The notes beneath the pieces are model-generated. The model made no database searches. It was not told the origin of the DNA and was given only the letters and a program-made list of their open reading frames with translations. Shown in pieces: positions 35,187 to 46,900 of a stretch of DNA of 64,000 bases; position 1 is the first letter of the stretch; each line of letters begins with the position of its first letter. Made by a program: the position numbers and the translations under genes. The stretch is taken from the NCBI GenBank assembly GCA_022559985.1, contig JAFJTR010000029.1, positions 124,001 to 188,000 on the forward strand. The letters are read 5' to 3'. The stretch is from Parastagonospora avenae f. sp. tritici 18332-5 (Eukaryota > Ascomycota > Dothideomycetes > Pleosporales > Phaeosphaeriaceae).

Positions 35187-36538
35187 GTCTTACAGGCCCC
35201 AGTTCTAATCATGCAACTTGTAAATATACCCCAGTCCTAATAGTGTAACTTGTCCGTACGCAAGTACGGCTTAATTCACGGCGCGATTGCGGCTCAATAC
35301 AGTCTGTGCGCCAAGGGGCCACATGTAGATAAGAACCCTCCTTCTCCGCAAGGAGAGAGAGGGTAGTAGTCAAGTAATCAACAGAATCATCTTGCCTGCT
35401 CACCTTTTGGCGTACGCCTGCGGGCGTACACATCCAATACCCGGTCAACCGACATAACTTGTAAATAAATGTTTCACTCCGCCTTTGGATTATCTTTGGC
35501 GTATCTGAGCAATATTGTCCATATCCGTGCAGCGGTAAACAGGAGCTCCTGCACCTTGCCCGATGCCCGATGAGGAGCTACATTCGTGTCATTCAACGTG
35601 ATATGCAGAGCTCCGGTACTAGAATGGCGTCGGCTAGGTGGTAGATCGATCCAGTGTCACCGGTTCCAGGAATGACGATGTTGCCACTTCCTACAGTATA
35701 CGCATCCTTTGCTCAACAAAACTGAGAGAGCAATAAGAAGACGCTTCTCTTTTTTTTGGCCGAATCCGACAACGGAAGACAGTTGTCCTAGTGGACAATA
35801 TCGGCTGCTAATCGCACATCTGAGCGGAATAATTTTCATCTCGATGATCAGCTCTGTGTGATGGCGAATGTCATGATCAGAGTGAGGGTCGTCTCTGCTG
35901 AAAAGTTGTTTCCGGGCGTATTGAATGATGCTGAGTTCGTCTCTAGTTATATGCCTAGCTTTGGATTGAGAGCGCATAGTCATCGGCTTCGGGTGTGGGG
36001 TGGAGTGTAGGCAGGACAGGTACCAGCTTTACATATCGGCTTAGAAAAATTGCTCGAAGAATCTAGGAACTGAAAGGGCAAACTCTGATGTTGGTATCAT
36101 GGTATCGTATAGCGTAGGCTACCGCGGAAATTGCGTAGATGTTAGCTATATTCGTAACCAGAATTTTTTACCTGTAGAGAAATTACGGCCTAAGTAGAAT
36201 AAATTATCCTAAAGCTCATTAGAGTGAAATGCACAGGCGGGTGAAAGGTGAGAGTGAGAATGAGGAGGTGATGAGGTGCAGGGGTATCGCGTCTCGCTTA
36301 TTCTTACGATGATCCCTGTCGCATCCAAGTGGCTCCCGTCACCGAAAGCGCGGAGCTCAAGACACAGGTGCGAAACACAGCCCATGCCGAACACACACAA
36401 GAAATTCCGCGCGCAGTGAAAGCCTTCAAAGAACACGCGGTCACGTTACTGATGCAGATACGATGAGATAACGACTGCGCCACTCTCGCCCATGCCTCGG
36501 CCACCAGAGCACCCCCGACACGCTCCGCCGCAATCATC
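35187..36538. other. intergenic with repeat/hairpin element, otherwise empty
   Basis: Apart from the repeat described at 35197-35454 there is no supported gene. The ORF at 35657-35983 (minus) lacks any family feature. Confidence 0.45.
35197..35454. mobile_element. possible solo LTR or short non-autonomous element with hairpins
   Basis: Two diverged tandem units begin CCCCAGT.CTAAT...G.AACTTGT at 35197 and 35229. The segment 35244-35454 starts TGTAACTTG and ends CAACCGACA (TG...CA ends). TAACTTGT lies just inside its left end and again directly after its right end, like a target duplication. Inside are two perfect hairpins: CCGTAC-GCAA-GTACGG near 35254 and GTACGCC-TGCG-GGCGTAC near 35412. 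There is no ORF. A solo LTR or a MITE would both fit. Confidence 0.4.
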
Positions 36539-39500
36539 ATGTCCTCCCCCAGATCCCCTCGGCGGTCTACGGAAAGCCTGGATATACTGTCGCCTACTCC
36601 GCCACAGAACCAATATCCGTTCCCACAGCAGAATGACTGGGTCAATCGGCCGAGCTCCACTGGTGGGCGCTATCAGCCACGTCGCGGGTCCACAGCCAGC
36701 TCAATACACTCGGTCGGCGGAGTGCTTGATAGTGGCTTCAAGAACAGCATGGGTGCCGTGAGGGAACAAAATCAGAATGGTGGGCATATGCGCTCTCACG
36801 TGACATGATAGTGGGCTATCGAAGGCTAACATTGGTACAGCTATATCCACCTTGTTGCAGCCTCCAATAGTGAGGACTGGCATGCTCCCACATACGGCAG
36901 CCCAGGTATCAGCAGGACAACGACCGCCTTCTGCCAAAGACATCCCTCCTGTGACCCTTGCGAACGTGCCCCACGTCGAGCCATCCGCCTTTAATCCATA
37001 CCTGTCGCAAGTCGGTAGTCTCTATGAAGCTTTTCAGCGCGCAAAGGCCGAGGCCGAGGCCGAGGCAGCGCAGCCAGTGCGGAGAGGCTCGAAGAAGAGT
37101 GACCGAGCGGAGAGCTTGGAGCGAGGCATACATGCCTCATCGCCAGCAGTGACGCCACAGCTTTCAGGTGCTGCTTTCTCCCCAAACAGCTCACCGAAAC
37201 CCAAGCGACGAACGAGCGGCTCGAAACGCGCCCTACCGGCCGCCACGCCCCTCTCGACTATACCGACCGTATACTTTGACGAGAACTTCCATCTCGAGAA
37301 CCCACGGACGTTCGATATCGTAAGCGAGCGTTCCGAAGTCGTGCGACCAATACGGACGAAAAGCGAGGATGTCGATTTCACCAATGGATCGTTGGATGCG
37401 CCGCAAGTACAGGGAAGGAAAGCTTTGGCAACAAATGCCATCTTGCAAGAGAAGCTATCATGGTACATGGACACGGTGGAAGTGCACTTGATTTCAGCCA
37501 TCTCCTCAGCGTCAACATCTTTCTTTGCTGCATTAGGGTCTTTGCGCGAATTACAGTCGGAAGCCTCGGAGTCTGTCGCACGGATCAAGGGTCTGAGGGA
37601 AGATCTCAAAAGGCTGGACGAACAAATGGCGGTAGGGGGCCTAAAGGTCGTAGAAATGAAGAGGCGGCGGCAGAACTTGCGGAAATTGACCAATTCGGTT
37701 GATCAACTGCAGGCCGTAATCGTAGGACTGTCGCATTGCGATGAGGTAGTCAACAAGGGCGAGCTTGAGATGGCCATGACACGACTGGATGCCGTGGAAC
37801 GACTGATCACAGGCGCCCTCGATACGACAGATCCTGCACATGTGTCGTGGTTGAATGCAAGGCTACCCCCAGACATCATCGATCTCCGCGGCCTGAGGGC
37901 CATGGAGGGTGTGTTTGATGGGATACAGGAGCTCAAGTTCCGCGTCGGACGAGGCTTCGAAGCGCGTTTCGTAGAGACGCTGCTCACAGATCTGCGGGAA
38001 CACGTGAAAAGCGTGCCAAGCCAACACACTCTTGAGAGATGGGTTGCAGCATCTTCCAAGGCGCGTGGCATTCAACTAAAGGCGAAATCTACTCTGCCAG
38101 CATACCTGAACACGAGCGAAAAGCTGCGCTCGGAGCTACGTGCCAACCTGTACGGTCTGAGCGGAGCACAATTCACGAATCAAGCCAGTGCGAGTTTCCG
38201 CGATGCCATCATGAAAGAGATGAAGACCATCATTCGCAAGTACCTTCCAAGCTCATCAGACGACGATGCAGAGTCAATGACATCAGTGTCGACAAGAGGT
38301 GGACGTGGTCACAGTCAGCAGGACAAGAACTCGATCCTAGCACGTAATTTGCGCGCAATGGATCCCGTCGATGCGGAGGAGTTCTTCACCAACATCTTCA
38401 CAGATGTTGGGGAAGTGCTTCGTCGATTGAGCACTCTGGTCAAAGTCCTGTTAGACGTCACTAGCGGTGTTTCCACGCCGCCACCATCTGCAGGTGGCCT
38501 TCGTTCTCCAAGAAGTCCATACATGCACAATATTGATAGTTACATGGGCAACGTAACTCCCACTCCCGCGCCAGCCTCCAACGATCTACAGATGGAGCTT
38601 ATGCAGGCCTTGGACATGTCAAGTCTACTTGGTCAGGCTGTGGATGCCGCTCAAACGCAGATCACAAAGCTCCTCAAGGTCCGCTCCGAAGCTACTGCGA
38701 ATCTTCCTCTAGAGCGCTTTTTGAGATACTTCAATCTGTGCCGACTGTTTGCGGATGAGTGTGAGGCAGTGTCTGGACGATCCGGGGCAGCACTGAAGAG
38801 TATCGTCAACAACCACATCACCGACTTTGTACCCAAATTTGGTGACTTTGAAAAGCAGGAACTGGCGAAGGCTATGGACTCTGACCGATGGGAGCCTAAG
38901 GACTTTGAATCGGATGACACTGAGGTACTGGCGCGCATACTGAAAGGTATGGAAAGCGACCCAACAAGTTGGTCAGATGCAGGCGACCTTCTACGAACGA
39001 TCGAAGTACCCTCCGCGAATGGCGACTCGGTAGCCACGAATGGAGTTTCGGAAGAAAAGCCCAAAGAGAAGAGCAAGACTACCACACCCGCCATCGTCGA
39101 CGAAGAAAAATACACCATCTCAAGCTCGTCTACTTTTGTGCTGCGCGGCATCGAGCGCTTTGAGATTCTGCTGTCAGCGATACCGAGCATGACTTCAGAA
39201 GTCTCTTCTTCACTCTGCGACTACATCAAGCTCTTCAACTCGCGCCTTTGCCAGCTCATTCTTGGCGCCGGCGCAATGCACTCTGCAGGTCTCAAGAACA
39301 TCAACACTAAGCATCTCGCCATCGCATCGCAGACTTTGTCTTTTGTCATTGCCATCTTGCCCTACATACGCGAGTGTGCGCGCCGACGCATAGCCAACGC
39401 AACAAACAAATCTGTTATTGGCGAGTTTGACAATGTCAAGCGTCTGCTACAAGATCAGCAAGTCTCTATTCACGACAAGCTCACCGACATTCTTTCTGGC

Positions 39501-40009
39501 AGGGCAACTGTGCACATGCGCAGCTTGAAGAAGGTCGAATGGGACGGTGAGGCGGAGGCAAACAAGGACGTCAGCAGTAGCATGGAGAGCTTGACAAAAG
39601 ATACAGTCACCATGCACAAGGTGATCAACAAGTATCTGAGCGAGATGCAAGTTAGGATGATCATGGCGCCCGTGTTCGAGAGCTACCGTGAGCAAGTCGG
39701 CAGAGTCATTCAGGAAGCGACAGTAAAGACTCCTGAAGGCAAAGCAAGGTATGATCACTCTTTCCACGTCACGAAGATTTAAGTGACTAACATGCAAACA
39801 GACTTCTACGGGAAGCGAAGCTCTTCGATGCCAAACTTGGTCCCATCGATGGCGCTGGCAACGTCGGCGCATACCTCATTGGCTTAGTCGTCAGCAAACA
39901 AGTTGCACAGCCCGCGCAAGCAAAACCCAAAGCAGAAGTTGAGAAGAACGAGGAGAAACCAGAGGCAGCGGAAAATGCAGCGGAGAAGTCAACGATGGAG
40001 GCTTCATGA
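36539..40009 (+). CDS. VPS54: Vps54, GARP tethering complex subunit
   Basis: There are three exons: 36539-36779, 36841-39748 and 39802-40009. The introns of 61 and 53 bp join in phase, giving 1118 aa. The N-terminal 170 residues are Ser/Pro-rich (MSSPRSPRRSTESLD). The Vps54 N-domain with coiled-coil character follows (LQEKLSWYMDTVEVHLISAI, ELQSEASESVARIKGLREDLKRLDEQM). The C-terminal half carries the Vps54-like domain (KNINTKHLAIASQTLSFVIAILPYIRECARRR and MAPVFESYREQVGRVI). Vps54 is a subunit of the Golgi-associated retrograde protein complex, which tethers endosome-derived vesicles at the trans-Golgi. The last exon adds a Lys/Glu/Ala-rich tail. Confidence 0.93.
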
Positions 40010-40842
40010 GCGGCGCCACGTCCTATGTCACGACACTAACTGCCATGTTTACGCTGCGGTACACAAGCGTGACTGGAGCACGATATCACTACCTCTAGAT
40101 GCGCACGGAAGTATTTGCGCATCCCGAGACATCATTGATCCACCCAAAACTCTACAACCTCGCAGTCCTCGCAACATGCACGAACAGCTCCGTATGTGTC
40201 GACAGGCGAAGCAGAATTTCCGCAAGAAGTAAAGACCTCAACGACATTCTCATGTATATCTTCCATGTACTGTATCAAAACCATCAAGCACGGCGTTCAG
40301 GCGCGTAGATTTGCTTGCAGCAGCAAGCTTGCTTCATATATCAATATTCCATACATCTTCAGTATCTCATGGCCCCATTCGCGTTATGGAGTTCCTAAAT
40401 CCACCATTTACGTCTCCTCCTTTCCTTCATCATCTGTACCCATGTCTGTTTCCCGCCGCCGAAATTCGTGTCCGCATTCAAGATCCTTCTTCCCCTTCAT
40501 CATCCGTATCCACATCTACTTCGCCGAGTCTCTCCCCGCCCGTTCCCCCGCAAACTCCGCCCCTTCAACATCCGCCTCCGCACTCGCTTCCGCAGCATCC
40601 AGCGCTCCGTCCCCTTCATTCGCCCTTAGTCTCTCCCGGTCTCGCTGGCTCTGCTCGTAATCGCGCTTGGAGCGCCGTGTGAGAACTCATCTTCGGCGTC
40701 TATAACAGGAATTGTCGTGCAATAGTCGACGTTCTCGAAAGAAGACATGTAACTTGCTCCACCATTCAATTTGATATGTTACGCGGACAAACACCTACCT
40801 ACCCCAACGCCCCCCCTCTCCCGTCCGCCAATACGTAATATC
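40010..40842. other. intergenic, ambiguous small frames
   Basis: This holds the VPS54 3' UTR and an ambiguous stretch at 40386-40760. On the plus strand, 40386-40682 reads as a Pro/Ser-rich ORF (MEFLNPPFTSPP, SSPSSSVSTSTSPSLSPP). On the minus strand, an ATG at 40752-40754 opens MSSFENVDYCTTIPVIDAED, and acidic segments follow in shifted frames (VDVDTDDEGEEGS*). Neither can be preferred from sequence alone. Confidence 0.35.
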
Positions 40843-41324
40843 ATGCCATACAACGCACGCGCTCAGTATCTACCTGCGCTATTCGTGCGCAACATTATCG
40901 CTGCCACGCCGGTATCCCATCCCGACATATCCTATCTTCGCGCCCTCGAAGCTAAGATCGAAAGCGCAGTAATATCCCCTCCCTCACCCCCATCACAACC
41001 CGCTCTTAGCGTAAGCCACGCGCATGCAAATGCTAATTACGTATCGTTTTACGCGAATGTAGCGCTGGGACGGACGTTGAGGGAGGTGTTTGATATCTGG
41101 AATCAAATTTGTGCGAGATCGGGGGTGGAGAGGGGGGTGCTGTGGAAGTGTTTGAGGAGCGGGTTAGAGTTGTGGAGGGGGATTTTAGGGCGTTCCGAGG
41201 CGGGGGTGGAGAGGGAGAAGAGGGTGTGGGTGAGGAGATGAGGGCGCATATAAAGAGCATAGAGATTTGTGTTGGGGGGCTGAAGGGGTGGGTTGAGATT
41301 TTGGGGATGGACATGGATATGTAG
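40843..41324 (+). CDS. small hypothetical protein, possible frameshift in G tract
   Basis: From ATG 40843 a frame of 132 aa runs to 41241. The first 90 residues look real (MPYNARAQYLPALFVRNII, LRALEAKIESAV, ANYVSFYANVALGRTLREVFDIWNQICARSG). After the G run near 41127 the overlapping next frame reads more naturally to 41324 (VEVFEERVRVVEGDFRAF, EEMRAHIKSIEICVGGLKGW). A single-base length change in that G tract would join them into about 160 aa. The family is not recognised. It is convergent with GluRS. Confidence 0.5.
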
Positions 41325-41484
41325 ATGTAGCGCTATGCTGTCAGATTTCAAAGCTTACGAAAGATGAGATTTGTTTCATGGTCCGTCGAGATGAATGTGG
41401 AAAATCAATCTAGTATTATTCATCCTACCTCGTGCATCATATCTCCAACGTTCCTAGTTCGGCGTATGCATCTTGTTCCAGGAT

Positions 41485-43446
41485 CTACTTGCTCTTCCCC
41501 GTCGGAATCTGGAACGCAACGACCGCCTCCCCATGCTTGAACGCCTTATCAATCCTAAAGAACCCCTTGCGGTCAAACTGCACAATATCATCGACCTTGA
41601 GCTCCGCTACATTCAAGTCCGCCACGGCTTTGGTGCGCGTCTCGGTCTGCGGGTTGAGGAAGTCCTCGAGCGTATCATCAGCCTCGAGCTTGTCCTTGGT
41701 AATGAGGTAGTCGAAGTCGACGAGCTCGATGGGGATGAGGTTCTGGTCTGTGCTGAGCCATGTCACCTTCTTGCTGGTCTTCTTGACGTCGCCTTGGAGG
41801 TGGAGTTCGAGCTCAAGACCGGTGACTTTCTTCATGTTGAGGGGATTCAGTGAGTGGGTGATCTTGCGCACGATGGCGTTGCCCCAGTTCATCAGGGTGA
41901 TCTCCTCGTCCTGGGCAAACGACTGTGCATCGGCTTGCTCTAGGAGGACGTTTGAGCTGAAGACGATCTTCTTGTTGCCGAGGTCGTATTTGGCGTGCTT
42001 GGGCTTGTCCTCGGTGATGACGCCCTCGCGAGCACCGATGACGGTGACGGGCACCTTGGAGTCCTCGTCGATGGCGGTGTAGCGGGCTGCGGTGGGCTCG
42101 ATGTGCTTCTTGTTAGTGGCCCAAAAAGCGAACCAGTCCTGGTTGACGATGTTCTTGGACGGGCCTTGCTTCAGGATGAACTCGCGGAGGGCGGGAATGA
42201 CAGCTCCCCGGCGGCGCACACCACGAACAGTGGGCATACGAGGGTCGTCCCAGCCCCAGACAATACCGGCGTCGACGATCTTGGTGAGCTTACGCTTGGA
42301 GAGAACAGTCTTGACGAAATTGAGGCGAGAGAACCCCCAGTTGTGGACCTTGCGCAGCTTCAGGTTCTCGATGAACCACTGGTACTGTGCGTCGCGGTCG
42401 TTGTACTCGGTCGTGCGCAGGGCATGCGTCACACCCTCGAGGGCATCCACAATGGGGCAACAGAAGTCGTACGTGGGGTAGATCTTCCACGCATCTCCAG
42501 TGCGGTGATGTGCCTGAGGGTTGCAGCGGTAGATGACGGGGTCGCGCATGGCCTTGTTCGGGTTGTCGACAGACATCTTTGCACGGATGCACCACCTGAC
42601 ACCCTCCTCGTTGCCCTTCTTCATCTCCTCGAAGCGAGCCAGGTTCTCCTCGACGGTGCAGTCACGGCGCGCGCTCGCAATGCCCTCCATGCGCTCCTCG
42701 CGCATCTTCATCTGCTCGGTGTCGTCCGCGTAAGCCAGACCATTCTTGATCATTTGCACACATTGCTCGTACAGCTGCTGAAACCAGTCGCTCGTGTATG
42801 AGACTGAATCCGGCTTGATGCCCAGTAGCGCGCAGTCCTCGACAATGGCGTCCTGGTACTCCTGCTTCTCCTTGGTAGGGTTGGTGTCGTCGAATCGCAA
42901 CAGCAGCTTGCCCTTGTACTTCTCGTGGGCGAAGTAGTCATTGAGCAGCGCGGCCTTTGCGTGGCCGATATGCAGGTAACCTCTGTTATACGTTAGCACT
43001 CCAATCACCATCAAGTGAAATAGTGATTCCACTTACGAAGGCTCCGGCGGAAATCTCGTGCAAATCCCCGTCCCATCGCCGACATCCTGCAGCCCAATAT
43101 CATAGTTCGCATCATCATTCTTCTTCTTGTCCCCGCCCTTGCTAGCATCTCCTTCCTTCTTTCCTTGGCTCACAACCACAACGCTCTGCGGGTACGCCTC
43201 TTCGATGTACCTGAACCACCTGCATGCATTCTTCAGCAGATCTTGCTTCATGTACGCATGCGCCACACGATTCCCCCTCAGAGTGCTCCAAACTTCCGTA
43301 TCAGCGTCGGTCAGCGTGTACCCGACAATGTGCGTGCGGAGCGTCAGGTGTGCGTCCAGTTCGAGGAGGGCGGGCTCGATGGCTTTGAGATTGAGAGGCT
43401 GGAAGGCCGACGCGCGGGTGCGCCATTCGGCAATTTGAGAGTCCAT
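41485..43446 (-). CDS. GUS1: glutamyl-tRNA synthetase, cytosolic
   Basis: Exon 1 (43446-43037) and exon 2 (42982-41485) are joined across a 54-bp intron with GTAAGT donor and GCTAAC branch site, giving 635 aa. It charges tRNA-Glu in the cytoplasm. The N-terminus is a short GST-like appendix, then PPEPSGYLHIGHAKAALL with the class I HIGH signature at about 141-144. The family blocks follow: LLRFDDTNPTKEKQEY, YPTYDFCCPIVDALEGVTHALRTTEYNDR and the KMSKS-equivalent VLSKRKL. An anticodon-binding beta-barrel domain ends in GKSK. Eukaryotic-type features (KAMRDPVIYRCN, HHRTGDAWKIYPTYDF) separate it from mitochondrial enzymes. The start at ATG 43446 is preferred to the upstream non-ATG extension. Confidence 0.96.
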
Positions 43447-43976
43447 GGTTGCGTGTAATCTCAGGACGGTTAGTGGTGTGTAGTTGGAAGTGGGCAAAAT
43501 ATTTTGGTAGATGATAAGTGGTGGGGTGTGGGGTTCGGAGGGGTGCTTGGCAGGAACGACCGATCAATACTTCGTAGGGCTGAGTCAACTACATTCCGAG
43601 AGATGCTGGAATGATAATGCGTTGGACATGTTCTGGCTCCCTTTTCCCTTTATGACTGTATGCATATTCAGATTCGCATCAAATAGGACTGCAACTCGTC
43701 CAGAATCGTGCATTCGCTTAATATGACGTCACAAACAGCAGCGATTCACAGTTCTATCATTGGAGATTGGAGATACACAGCAAGTTCAAAAATTTGGAGT
43801 CACAATCTGGAAATGACACGCTCAAATTTTGCTATCGGGTCTACCCAATGCTGAAGTCGTTACATCATCCCATATCCTACAAACGCCACTGCAATGCAAG
43901 TACCCCAAGACTCCAAAGATGCCAAATCTGCGCCAAAAGAACATTACTAGTACATGCAACATCATGTCCTTATTAA
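43447..43976. other. intergenic between GUS1 start and CYK3 stop
   Basis: No gene is seen. This holds the GUS1 promoter and CYK3 3' UTR, and the AT content rises toward 43,900. Confidence 0.45.
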
Positions 43977-46900
43977 TTACGCGCACTCCCATTGCGCAAA
44001 CACGCACCATCTCGCACTGCGATCTGCGAGCACCAGGCCTCGCCACGTGCCCTTTTCTCCAATCTTGATTACTGTCTCCCATGATGTACCATCAGCTTCG
44101 TTGGTGCTGGTCATGTGCTCGTTCTTCCTCGTCAATCGAATGATCTTGCCAGACGGTGTCTGAACAGCTAGCTTTGCAGGCTTCATGCTGTTGCTACCTG
44201 AAGACCCAGAGGAGGCCTGGGAAGGGTTCGTGTAGTTTGAGCCGCTCGCCGAAATGCTCATCATGCTCATGGCCGAGGTCGGGCGTATGAATGGATTAGG
44301 TGAGGCACGGCCGTGGATCGCGGGACTTGGTTCGGGAGACTTGTTGAGAGATGAGGGATGTTGACGAATGCAGAAGACGAAGGTGTTGTTGAGAGCTATG
44401 TTGGCACACTGAGGTTGAGCCACATAGAGATCGTGCCTCTGAGCGTGTGGAGTGGGATGCAGTGTCAGGAACGAGTAGGGAGGATTATTGCCAGAATGTG
44501 TCATGGGGAGGCCGACGGCAAGGTTGTGAGGGTTCATCTTGTTGGAGTGCTGTAAGAGTTAGTTATTGTTATGGACACAAGAGGAATGGACTTACCATCA
44601 GACCTTTCGGCCCAGCATATATCTTCAACACACCCTGACCTTCGTCACCCGGTAGAAGCGCCTTTATAGTATACCGCTTCTGGCCGCCAAACCACTCAAC
44701 CTGCGCCAAGGCAGGCTTCTTGACGAAATCTCCACTTTCGAAGAAGTCACCGTCCATGTCTTGTGAGAAGGCCCGTGCTTCGACTTCAGCTACACACTCC
44801 ACGTCTTCTGGAACGTCGATATAGACATGAGCCATCTCGAGATTGTCTAGGCACAGCAGACTGGTATCGAAGTCCACCATGTGCAGGCTGTGCTTGAAGT
44901 AGGTCGGGGTTGCGCATGGAAGGGCCATGAGGACCTCGTGTGGCTGTGGCGGGCAGATATGCTGTTGCTCTGGAAGCAACGGCACGTGGGAGTAGCACAT
45001 TTCCATCGGACGAGCAAGGAAATACCAAGTTTCTGCCACATTCGAGCCGGCACTGGAGTAGAGAGCACGCTTGGGGTTGGTCGGCCCAGCAAGTGAGCAG
45101 TCCATCATGCGCCACTCGCCTTCGACGATGACTGCGTTCCAGAAGTGGTTCGGTCGAGCAACGCTTTCCAGATCCAGAGGCTCTCCGGGTGTCTTCAGGT
45201 ACCCGCGAATGACCTCAGCGTGGAGTCCGACAGAAGCGCACATCTCGGCAACAACCATCGCAATTTCTTGCGAGCAGCCACGTTTGCTTTGCAACACATG
45301 GCGAGTGTCCATCTCGCCTTCGAAGTCTTCTTCCCATGACAAACGCTCGCTAACCCAAGTGAAAATTGCACGTAGACGCTGGATGTCGCTTCGATATGGC
45401 CGGCAGACGTAGCCTTGTGCCAGAGCCGCAGGTGCAGTGCCCAATGGAATACTGTTGATGAAGCGAGCGCTTTTGTCGACATGCGCGAGGCTGGTTGCTT
45501 GGAAGTCGGTCGGTTCCTCGATTGGTAGCCCGTCAAGGCCTTCGTCACCTTCGGCAGATTCGTACAAAATGTCGATTGGGTTGAGAACGGGGAAGTCCAT
45601 CATCTGGCATCGGTCTGCACGTTCCGTCCGCTCGTTCTTGCTAAGAGAATTGGACCGGTTCACGTCGCGACGAACTTGCACCCAATCAATTGACCCCAGT
45701 CCCATATCTTTTGATACCGCCGCAGAGTGGGCTGATGTACCGCCCTCGATAGCTGTCGGTAGATTGCCGTCCATTCGACTCGCTGCACGACTTGCGGCAC
45801 GGCTTTGCGCACGACTTGCAGCCCGAGAACCAGGCCTACTGATCGTCCCTGCAGCTATGGTACTGCGAGCGTTGGCTGCTTGCGTCTTGGCTGTGTCGAT
45901 CATCTTTCGGAAGAAGCCACTGCGTTTGTGCTTTGGTTGCACCAGGCCTCCTAGTGGATCCGCGCCTTCGTTGGCAGGTGTGCTGACTTCGTCTCGTCCT
46001 TGGCTAGTTCCTGGCCTCGTTTGAGAGGCGTGGCTTGAATGGTAGGTAACGCCAGTAAAAGGAGTTTCCGGCCTGCCGTCGTCGAATCCAAACCCTTTGC
46101 CGACTGGTTCCCGTGGCTCCATCATACTCTTCGGCCTGGGATCCTTCGTAAACCTCTTACGATAATAGCTCCCAGCGCTCGTGGCACTCATGTTCGTAGC
46201 AGAATGTCCAGACATGAGGCTGCGGTTCGTGCTCGCGCTCGTATGTGTCGTCGTAGTCGAGTTGGTCTTGCTGGTGAAAGTGCGGCCCAGAACAGTGCGT
46301 CCAACATCGTAAGCAGACTTGCGATGGCGGAGCGTTTTCGAGCCCTTCCTTTCCACATCAGCGTCTGACTCGCCCATGGACGACCCTGCGCGCGGATAAG
46401 CTGAGCCCTTCAGAGGCACTGTAGGTGGTGGTCCGTTGATAATCTCTTCGGCATTCGCTGCTTCTTGCTGCTTCATACGTCGCAAGCGGCTCTCCATGCG
46501 CTTAACATAGTTGTTAACATTCGGAATGCCCTCTTCGTCAAGATCCTCATCGTCCGGCCCTTGGCTACCGACTTCCACTGCAGATTGTGCTCGAGCTTTC
46601 TTCGCCGACGCCTGGTAGACTTGATCGAAAGCATCCGGTGACCAAGGTGCTGAGGGCGTGGCTGGCTGTTCGGGCGAATTGGCACTCCGCGACATTGTCA
46701 TATCCTGCAGCGAGGACATGACGTCGTTCATGGCAGTTGTAAGCGGCGAGGGTGTGAAGCTGCCCTTGTTATGCGTTCTAGGATCAGGCGAAGGTGGTTC
46801 AGGTGTATGGTACCCATTATTTTGTGGCGGTGCGGGCGAAGGTGCTCGGCTTGGGTTATAGGCGACGCGATGTGGAGGCGGGGGTGGAGGAGGTGAATCG

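Noticed and set aside
35657..35983. 108-codon minus-strand ORF
   Set aside because: No family feature and no supporting start context.
41995..42801. 268-codon plus-strand ORF
   Set aside because: Antisense shadow of glutamyl-tRNA synthetase.
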